This document shows positions 55,851-64,000 of a DNA stretch of 64,000 nt, one piece after another. The number at the start of each line of letters is the position of its first letter. Within the stretch, counting starts at the first letter, position 1. The DNA comes from Auriscalpium vulgare (lineage: Eukaryota > Basidiomycota > Agaricomycetes > Russulales > Auriscalpiaceae). The DNA lies in contig JAHBBC010000011.1 in assembly GCA_019915015.1 (NCBI GenBank), forward strand, positions 310,001-374,000. The letters are read 5' to 3'. The notes under the pieces are model-generated. The model did no database searches. It saw only the letters and a program-made list of their open reading frames with translations, and was not told the origin of the DNA. A program made the position numbers and the translations under genes.

Positions 55851-57822
55851 TCAGTCATCCCCTTCCGACTTGGCTCGCACCCACTCGGTGCCCGCAGCCA
55901 CGCCCGCTGCAAGCAAGAAGCTCCAGTCGAACGTTGATCCAAAGAGCTGGTACTCAGGCAGCGTCAAAAACAGATTCGCCGTCTCGTCGAAACCATTTTC
56001 GGGAGGGGGAAATGATGTTCGCAGTTGGACGAGCGTCGACAGCAGGTAAATTCCCTGCATCACACCTTCATTGAGCGACGGTTGATGCATAGACCGCCGG
56101 GAGGACGCACCATGAGCTGCGAGAGCAGCAACAAAACGAGCGCCGCGCTCAAAGTTCGGCTGGTCAGGCGGAGAGCGCGGGCTGCGTTGCGCAGCACGCG
56201 GCGCACGCTGCCCCAGATAATGAGCCCGACGACTAGGAGGTTCGCATGGCGCAGTGCTGCGGCGGTGTAGGCGGGATCAAGCGGGAGGAGCACAAGGGAA
56301 GAAATGAGGATACCGGGGGTCGAAGTGGGCGCGGCCGGCATCGCAGGAGTGGCTGGGAGGAGGATGTTAAACGCAGACTGAGGAGGAGTCAGAGGGTCGA
56401 GGGAAGGAATCAGGGAAAGTGGCGTACAGTGATACTGCGGAAGATGCAGTAGAAACCCGTCGCGTGACGCCCGAGCACAGAGACGCGCCCGCGCCATGTG
56501 CGATTGAACGTCGAGGCTGCGTGTCGCTGCTGCAGGATGCGTAGCTGTGCTGTCATGTTGTCTTCGAGCGAGCAGAGCGCAGATAGCTCTGTGTTCAGGT
56601 TCGATAGCTCTAGCAGGTAGTAACAACTACCTATGAGCACAACGACTCGCATGTAAGGAACATGCAAAATCGCGCACCGCTCGGACCACGGAAGTTCGGT
56701 GTGACACGGGATAGCCAGGACGCATTTTTCGCGGGCTGCGACAGACGTTGGTATGTGATGATGGGTGACGAATAGACAGGCTTACGGAGTCTGCACGATC
56801 GGCTTCGCGTCGGAGAATGACTGCGATTTCTCCACGCTTGAGGTCGATGTCGGCGCGTACGCGTCGCAGGCTCTGCTCTGCGGCGTCAAGTTCTGCCTGC
56901 GAGGGTGCACTCCTTCATGAAAAATCCGTCAGCCCGCTGACAGATATCACCCAGCACACGGACCTCCTGTTTCCCAATGCCAATGGAAAATATCCCCACG
57001 ATGTACTCACTGCGCCATAGCCTGATAGACACCCGAGGATGACGGTTCCAAGTACGGTGATGCGCGCGAGGGCCGTGTAAGAGATAGATGTATCGGCTGA
57101 AGGAGAGGAGAGCGCGGTAGGGAGCGGAATGTAGGAAATGGTAAAGAAATAGATGGCGAGGGGGATAAGCGCAACAACAAGGCGAGGTACGGAAGTGAAG
57201 CTGAATCTGAGGGAGGACGCTAAGGAACGTCGGTCATTTGGACTAGGACGGTCACGGACATGTGGGTGCTAACCATTGGCACTTAGTGACGACGTGCAGA
57301 TAAAGCTCAGACATAGAGGTATAGCGATCACGATCAGCAACAGGAGGATGCCCAAGGATATTGCCCAATTGACCGTCCGCACGCTGCGCAAGCGATCTCT
57401 CAGCTCAGGCAAACCTGTACGTCTCGGGCGGTCAAAGCATACCGAATGTTGAAAACACGCAGGGCCTGACATAAAAGCAAGAAAAATAGGGTACAGCTCT
57501 CGGAGAAACATGCAGAGAACGCGTTTTTCGCGAGAGCAGAGGGAAGGGTGCCACGAGCGCTTGTGGAGGTCGGTGTGGGTGCGGCGGATGGTGGGGGCAA
57601 GGTATCAAGGCCGTACGCCTCAGATGAGTGCGAAGAGTCCTGCTTGAGCTGCTGGAAGAGGCCCGCGTCGACGTATCTGCGACAAGAGAAGAACAAAACG
57701 CATCTGGCATTCCATGTTAGCTACGTCGCGCTTGGTGGACGCGACACTTACCTGATGCAGGTTATGAAACATGTACCCAAGAAAAGCGGTCCGGAGCCCT
57801 CGACTTGCTCATGCGTCGACAT
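55851..57822 (-). CDS. GPHR: Golgi pH regulator (GPHR) membrane protein
   Basis: Multi-pass Golgi anion channel-like protein needed for luminal acidification. It starts MSTHEQVEGSGPLFLGTCFITCIR (57822). Then come YVDAGLFQQLKQD, LPELRDRLRSVRTVNWAISLGILLLL, SFTSVPRLVVALIPLAIYFFTISYIPLP, LARITVLGTVILGCLSGYGA, the cytosolic coiled region SQAELDAAEQSLRRVRADIDLK, NMTAQLRILQQRHAASTFNRTWRGRV, and the last spans LIIWGSVRRVLRNAARALRLTSRT, LMGIYLLSTLVQLRTSFPPP and LPEYQLFGSTFDWSFLLAAG (stop 55851). GIYLLSTxVQLRTSFPPP and LPEYQxFG are the GPHR C-terminal signatures. About nine introns. Confidence 0.88.
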
Positions 57823-58180
57823 AGACGCGTCGAAGTGGTTGTCGACGCCTGAGGTATTGCCAAATGGTTCGACGTGTCACGGTCTTCCGGGCCGAGTATC
57901 CGGACGTATATGCAGCTGGCAACTCTCACAGTATTTCAAAAGCGACGGGGCTTGAGTAAGAAGTAGGCGACCTTGAAAGCAGTACGAGGAATAGCCTACC
58001 GGTAATAATTTCGACAGTGTCCCAGCTCCCGAGTCTCGCAGAAGCGTTCGTACTTGGACCCCTGCTTGACCTTGACGTCAACCTACTACTTACCCCTTTG
58101 CATCGACCAGTCAGAATATATATCGCGGTCTTGTAGCATACTACGTACACACTGTATCGGTCAGTGGCTAGAAATTGTTT
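57823..58180. other. GPHR upstream region; nothing else recognised
   Basis: It contains GPHR upstream sequence and the 3' flank of the F-box gene. No RNA gene was seen. Confidence 0.4.
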
Positions 58181-59730
58181 CTAAATATAACGACAGCCAT
58201 CGCCGGACCCGTCAATGCACCTCGCGAACCACAGGCCGGGGACCGCGGCCAGCAACTCCTGCTTCCACTCGTCATTCCACGTGCAGTTGTATACCACCAT
58301 CTCCTGCGATGTGGCACCGTGCTTTGCGCGCTCCTTCAGCCATTTTGGAAGGAGTAGATGCAGTACCCCGCCCTCGTTGGTGATGGGCTGCGTGAAATCC
58401 GGTGTTCCGATCGCTAGTGACGTGAGAAGGGGGGCGAATACATCGGGCCCTCTGCTACTGGTGGGTGTGCGATGCCCGTTTCCCGTGTCTTTGTCCACAT
58501 ACATCGAGAGGGCTTGGCAAAAAGACGCAACCAAGCTTCCGTTGACGTCGACAGCGTCCAGCTTCGTCGACACGCCGAATAGATGCAGAAATGTATCCGC
58601 TACCCAGAGGGTGCCATATGAGTGGAAGACGAGGGCCTCTAGGTACTTGCGCGAGAGACGGCGGCATATCGACCTCAGCAAGTCCTGACCGTCCCATACG
58701 GTGGACACTCAAACGACAGGCGCAAGTGAGCCGGCTTCGCTACCTCCACGACGCGAAGCTGACTCTCCCATCCGATGATGGACAGACCACAAGATGTCGA
58801 ATGGAAGTTCATCAGGCGGATGGGATGTCCAGCACGACGCTCGACGCCTAGACAGAGGAGAGAAGTGCGAGCACCTCATTGGCCCCTTGTGAGGGGCGGA
58901 CATTGCAGTCCATGCACAAAGTCGCGTTTTCTGGGAGGCGAAAGTGCGACATAATGACCTGACAGTCCGTGAGGTCACCGGCGAGTTCGAGCGTGGCCAG
59001 GAGGGGTAGAGAAAAAGGCGGCCGTTGGGCAGCGAGATTGATGGCGCGCAATGTGTTGATGAGGACGAGCGATTCGAGGCTCTGCATCTTCTCAAGGGCA
59101 GGGATGAAGTCAGGTTGCGGATCAAGTTCAATCGGCGGGCCGTTCCGGATCTCCAGCGAGGCGAGCTGCGCGAACACTCGCGAGCCCCAAGGAAAGTGAG
59201 TACCCGGACAGGTAGAGCCGGCGAAGGCGTGGGGCGTGGTCTCCGAATAGGTGCGCTAGCAAGCGCACAGTGTAGGTAGTCGTGGAGGAGGTTGAGGAGG
59301 AGATATGTGCATTCTCGAGAACGGGGGCGCTTCGTGAGAGCATTGAGGACTGAGTGAGCGGGGAGATGGTATTGTCTATGTCAATGATGAGCTCCTCCAT
59401 GTTGGAGAGGTGTTGGAGGATGAGTTCGGCCGTGGACGGGGTAAGGGCTGGGCGCCCGCCGACGGGCCCGTGAACGCGTAGAGGTGTAACCTGCGCACGG
59501 CGTATCTGCTCGGCGGTCCACGCATCCCCGAGGGTAATATTGATATACCTCCAGAGGACGGGGTGATCGAGTGCGGTGTGACGCCAGTTCTGGCAGACGT
59601 GTGTGGTGATGATCCAGCCCAGATGTGTTGTACTCGGGAGGGGATCGTTGGCGAGGAGGGAGAAGATATGGACGAGCAGCTCGGTGGGTAAACGAGAGAT
59701 CCGGCAAGAACTTGAGACCATCATATCCAT
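58181..59730 (-). pseudogene. F-box/LRR-like protein gene with a probable frameshift
   Basis: F-box proteins link substrates to SCF ubiquitin ligases. The N-terminus has ISRLPTELLVHIFSLL...HVCQNWRHTALDHPVLWRYINI, a good F-box, then APRLRRLYLSG. From here the expected continuation, FPWGSRVFAQLASLEIRNGPPIEL, is in the +1 frame; deleting one base of the CCC run at 59203-59205 would restore it. The second frame runs to LALLSSV and a stop (58848). A third open block (58,708-58,181), STVWDGQDLLRSICRRLSRKYLEAL to GCRYI, has the Leu pattern and Trp-containing C-terminus of the family and may be the last exon. Either the gene is a young pseudogene, the assembly has a one-base error, or an odd intron is present. 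Confidence 0.6.
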
Positions 59731-59916
59731 GTCTTGCAGGGAAAGATTTGGTAGAAGCTGACAGTACCGGTGAGGAGTCTTCGACGATGTACTATGTAGC
59801 GCAGCGGAACGACTGTCTTCCGCGCGGGGTCAGGCGCAAACAGAAGCACAGTACACAATGTCTCGGACTGTCACTCGACTCCCCATGCAACATCCACAAC
59901 TCGGAGCTTAGCCCTC

Positions 59917-61652
59917 GTGACGATGCCCACTGGTGACTCTGGCGAGGATGAGTGCCGGTGTGTTTCAACGCCATCCACTGTCCATCGCTGTGTTGATATT
60001 TGTGCTATGTTCTTCTTGGATGCCTGTAGTAGACCGTCCGACCGAACATACGCCACCAATATCTCCCCACCCATCTCCCGCCTGCCTCTGGAGCTGCTCG
60101 CCCGCATTTTTCTGCTCACAGCACGCGAAAGCCCCCCTTACGCGAGCAGACACTATAGAGGCAGTCTGACCGAACAACCACAGGAGGACATTCATTACGA
60201 GCTGGGCTGGATAAAAACGATACCTCGCGTGTGTCGACTGTGGAAAGACGTCGCCTTCGCTTCCTCCCATCTTTGGTGCCATTTCGACTTCAGGTTCAGC
60301 GACGAATGGATCACAACCACGCTTTCCCGAGCCAAGATCTCTCCGATCGATATAGTGATCACCCATGGTTGCAACATAACCATGCAGCACGTTGCGCTGC
60401 TCACCGCTCATCTCCCGCATACCCGGACACTGCAACTCACCCACGAGGCGGTAGCTCTTGCGGCGGTTCCGGATTTGCTTCCGGCCCTAGCGACCCCAGC
60501 GCCGCTCCTGGAGTCCGTGGTTTTGTCGGCGATAGGTCGGCCAGCGGTTCAAACAGGCTTTGCCCATCGCCTTCCGGAAAACTTGTTTGGCAGCCACACC
60601 CCCCTGCTACGACGTCTCATTGTGACTGGCCTCGCACTTGCCTGGACATCAATCTTACAACCTTTGCCGGCTTTGGTCCAGTTGGACCTGGACATGGCCC
60701 TTGGCCCTCCCGATCTTCCCCGTCCAAGTCTTAGCAGTGTCTTGGATGCTCTGGAGCGCATGCCTGCGCTGGAGGATCTATCATTGAGTGGATTTTGCGC
60801 CATTCCGGTTGGTCACACGACGCTTCATCCTCACAACGTCGGTCGACGTGTTACTCTTCCCCTGACAATCCTGTTCCTCGCGGGAGGCTCCATCGACGAC
60901 GTCACCGTTCTCATGGATAGCCTCGACATACCGGCATCATCGCATATCAATTTGGACATAAGAAGAATGGGGAAGTCTGGCCAGGATATCCGAGGACTAG
61001 TGCGTGTGCTCGCGGCACATATTGGCAAAAGCGCAGACTCGCCGAATCCGCTGGTGCTTCAGTACGATGCCGAGGAGCGTTCGACACAATTCATATCATG
61101 CGCCGAATCGAGCTACATTAAATCTCTGCAACTCGAATGTTACCTCGACGTGGCGGAACAAAAAGTGCTGTTCCAGGGCCTGCTGCAGGCATATGCGGCG
61201 CATTGGGTGGTAGAGCTCAAACTGGCCGCCGACCACGCACTCGACGGCTGCGTCGCAATTCTCGCGGCAATGCAACGGGTGCGGACGCTGTCGGTCTCTG
61301 GGGAGCAACCGAGCATGCAGGTCTGTGCAGCATTGGCACTCTTCCAGCCCTTCGACCCCACCGACCCTCCACGTCCGTGCCGTGGGCGAATATCTTCGAA
61401 CTTCCTGAAGAAGAGAGGTTCATCCCCGTCAAGCGCGCATTCATCCTGCCGTCTCTGTCTTCGCTGACGGTGGACGGTTTGGAGCTGTCGACCATCCTGA
61501 CACAACACCCTTGTGAGATTCTACCTGCGTTGAACTTCCTTCCAGGTGTGAATCGTGCAAGGAAGGCATGCGGTGCGGCGGTGGCAATCATGGACGTCTC
61601 TCAACGCACGGGACCACCGGACTGGGAGGATATCCTCAGAATGGGCTTCTAG
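59917..61652 (+). CDS. F-box/LRR-like protein, with a probable frameshift near the 3' end
   Basis: One long exon-like frame (59,917-61,467) reads ISRLPLELLARIFLL...WIKTIPRVCRLWKDVAFASSHLWCHFDF (F-box), then irregular leucine-rich segments (PLLRRLIVTGLALAW, LPALVQLDLDMAL, MPALEDLSLSGFC, ALALFQPFDPTD). The frame then becomes Arg/Ser-rich nonsense, while the frame two bases on resumes sense: SVPWANIFELPEEERFIPVKRAFILPSLSSLTVDGLEL ... PPDWEDILRMGF, stop 61650-61652. The switch lies at about 61,360-61,380. The start may be 59917 or a later Met (about 60,009). It is divergent from the other F-box gene, 187 bases away, and the two are related paralogues. Confidence 0.6.
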
Positions 61653-62242
61653 ATGTCGTTCGGATTGGAGATTGAGCTCGACGATGGAGCAGGACGACCT
61701 GGACTACTCAACCGATGGCATCTCCTCGTCTCACTACCCATGGGCCATTGGACATCATACATAATACGTTGGGGGTATTCAAGTCTGAGAAGTACTCGGG
61801 AGCAGAAAGATGTACGATGGGGTCACTGGTGCCCGGTGATCAGCGACCGCGGTATTGCCGCGAGTGACTGCGAGAGGTGTCGCCTGCGTGCTCGACGGTC
61901 TAGGACGCGCATAGTTGATGACCCTCTATAGGACGCCAGACGCTGTGCGGATCCAGCCGAGCCGTATTGTACTCGGGAGGGGATCGTTGGTGGGGGAGAA
62001 GTTGTGCCGCTCGGTGGGTGACCGGATCGATGTGGCAAGTACTGCTATGATGCGCTCATGAGTGGCACCGGTACAGCGGGCGGGCCACGTAAGTTACCCA
62101 ACTTTTCATGGATTAATCAACAGAATGTTGCAAGGTATCTAAAGCCAGGTCGGTTTATGATATATAAGTCGTAACGCGTCGTAACAGCATGCTTAGTCCA
62201 ATGTACAACAGATTCCAATCCTGCAATGAAAGCTCCATCGAG
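61653..62242. other. Intergenic region holding an F-box relic
   Basis: Minus strand about 62,045-61,945 resembles the N-terminal F-box coding region of the 59,730 gene. 24 bases at 61,967-61,990 are identical to 59,628-59,651, and the flanks align loosely. The rest shows nothing recognisable. Confidence 0.6.
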
Positions 62243-64000
62243 CTACACCTGGCTGACCGGCTCGTATCCTCTCATCCCGCCCCGCCCCAAGCCAAGACCC
62301 ATCATCAACTTTGCCCGCAAGCCCTTCCTGCCGCCACTGGCGCCACCCTCCTCCTCCTCCTCGCGCCGCCGGCGCGCCTCCCGGAAGCCCTCCCCGGGCA
62401 CCTCGTACAGCCGGTCGTACTCGACGCCGAGCTCGCGCCCCGTCGTCCAGAAATCCTTGCAATTCGCTGCAAAGCCCAAATCGAACGGGTTCGCCGCCTT
62501 CCCAGCGCGGGCGAGCCCGTGCGCACCGCCGCCCGCCGTGAAGCGGTCGAAACCGAGCAGACGCATGAGGAAGCCGCTCCCGCACCCCGCACAAGGCCCG
62601 TGCTTCCCGTGCGCGTGTGCGTGTGCGTGACCGAGCGGCGTCGCCTCACCGGCTTCACCGACAAGGCCCTCGTCTGGCGTGCTGTCTTCTGTGCCCACCG
62701 CGCGGTGCCGATGCCCCATTTGCGTTGCAAGGCTCGCGCCTCCGCGCCCGCCCATGAAGCCGTAGCGCCCGAGGTTCGAAACCTCGAGCGTCGTCATCTG
62801 GCGTCCGATTTGCCAGAGCTGGCTCGCAAGGAGGACGACTGTCCAAACGAGTTGGAGCGTTGCCCACGCGGCGACGGCGAAGAGGAAGGTGTCGGTCGCG
62901 GTGACGCCGCAGAGGGAGGCGGGGAGGAAGCAGGCGGGTGATGGTGGGGCGAATTCAGTAAGGGTGGAGAAATCTACGGGGGAGATGAAAACCGCGTGGG
63001 GGTGCAACACAAGGTGGATTACTTACAGGCCCACGTGAGGTAGTCAAACAACGCGATGCCAAGCACCAACGACCCCACGAACGAGATGAATTGTCGATGG
63101 TTGTTCAAGCCAACTATCAGCGCAATCAGACTCGTCGAGTGCCTTGGAGAATGCAAAGCTTACCGCAATTCCAGACCCACGGGCAATGGCTAATATAACA
63201 CGTCAGTGAGGTCACATCAGCAATAGAAACCCACGTACTGATCCGACCGCGCGACACATCGGTCGCAAATCCTGCAGTGCTTTGAGCGTAACGGCTTCCT
63301 CGCCTACGCAAATGAGCATCTAACATCTTATCGACGATGCACTCCTGCTTACCATGCACTGGATGCAGAACGTTTGTCCATTCAGCCGCCCTTCAGAGGC
63401 CAGATCCTCGATAATCTGGAAGAAATATGAGATCTCGAATGGTCCGTGGATGTCTATACTCACCGATTTGAGCTCCGCGTCGCTGGTGGGCTTCGGACAT
63501 GTGCCGGGGTCTAACGTCATCGCGCGGAAGAAATTGTACGCGCACAAACCGAAAGCGAGTGCGAAGGTCAGGTGGGTGAAGGCATGCGACTGCGTCTCTG
63601 CGTTTCTGTGTGAAAAAAAGATCATGCGCCATGAGAAGACGACGTACGTTGTACTAGACGTGTGATCCAGGCGTACGCCACCCAGACCATAGACGCAAAG
63701 ATGATGCCAGAAAAGTACGGGCTCGCGGTGACACTCTCCGTGTAGGTGGGGTTGTTGAGCAGCACCCGCGTGACGACCTGTCAACGGACGATGTGATGAG
63801 GCCACATGCGAAGGAAAGAGACCATGTAACTCACATGGTGCATGCCGAAGAACTCGGCCATCGCAAGGATAATGCCCGTATACCATGGGAGCACGGTCAG
63901 AGTCATGAAGATGAGATACAGGAATATGCTGGGCATGATGAATATCGCAAGCTTCGTATTCCGCTGTAGAAAAAATTAGCCAGGGTTCAGACTTTGAATG
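62243..64000 (-). CDS. AKR1: DHHC palmitoyltransferase, AKR1-type (N-terminal part outside window)
   Basis: S-acylates proteins at the Golgi. Exons read leftward from the window edge: NTKLAIFIMPSIFLYLIFMTLTVLPWY, VVTRVLLNNPTYTESVTASPYFSG, HLTFALAFGLCAYNFFRAMTLDPG, LASEGRLNGQTFCIQCM, then the zinc-binding catalytic domain KPLRSKHCRICDRCVARSD joined over an intron (phase CA|C) to HHCPWVWNC. The DHHC motif is intact. VGLNNHRQFISFVGSLVLG and PACFLPASLCG follow. The tail contains MTTLEVSNLGRYGFMGGRGG, KAANPFDLGFAANCKDFW, VEYDRLYEVP and the end GMRGYEPVSQV (stop 62243). The cysteine-rich domain and the NPFDLGxxxNCxDFW block fit AKR1. The ankyrin repeats expected upstream lie beyond base 64,000, so the start is missing. 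Confidence 0.87.

Overview
The window is nuclear DNA of a filamentous basidiomycete, most likely a wood-decay-type Agaricomycete. The evidence is GC-rich, CpG-rich DNA, genes split by many GT-AG introns of about 50 bases, and Agaricomycete-typical families: a DUF6533 membrane protein, F-box/LRR genes, a HECT-like ligase and TET/JBP-like dioxygenases. All calls are by eye from translations; exon models are approximate unless I say their phases were checked.

Layout. Bases 1-13,600 are accessory: the 3' end of a HECT-type ubiquitin ligase gene with a 34-residue tandem repeat, a coiled-coil gene relic, a DExH RNA helicase whose catalytic core carries an in-frame deletion, and then the most unusual segment (about 6.6-11.0 kb). 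There a 2-oxoglutarate/Fe(II) dioxygenase of TET/JBP type (+) lies tail to tail with an intact D,D34,E integrase-type transposase (-). The segment is almost devoid of CpG, with no CpG at all for about 1.4 kb, inside otherwise CpG-rich DNA.

Bases 13,600-33,430 are conserved housekeeping genes: CHO2 (phosphatidylethanolamine methylation), a seven-span membrane protein, the NEO1 P4-ATPase flippase, the stress-response protein NST1, and a SprT/GCNA-like protease with SUMO-interacting motifs. CHO2 and NEO1 both act on membrane phospholipids.

Bases 33,600-44,400 hold a small unknown gene, a DUF6533 protein, a secreted hydrolase-like protein, a decayed sugar-transporter pseudogene and a roughly 4 kb gene-poor tract. 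That tract precedes a double-zinc-finger GATA transcription factor (44.4-47.2 kb) with five C-terminal HPPM repeats.

Bases 49,400-57,800 are again housekeeping: a CHZ1-type H2A.Z chaperone, a peroxisomal acyl-CoA oxidase divergent from a DUF1770 protein, an NAD(P)-binding protein, and a Golgi pH regulator. The right end has two divergent F-box genes, each needing a frameshift, an F-box relic, and the 3' part of the AKR1 DHHC palmitoyltransferase. No tRNA, rRNA, CRISPR array or operon was found.
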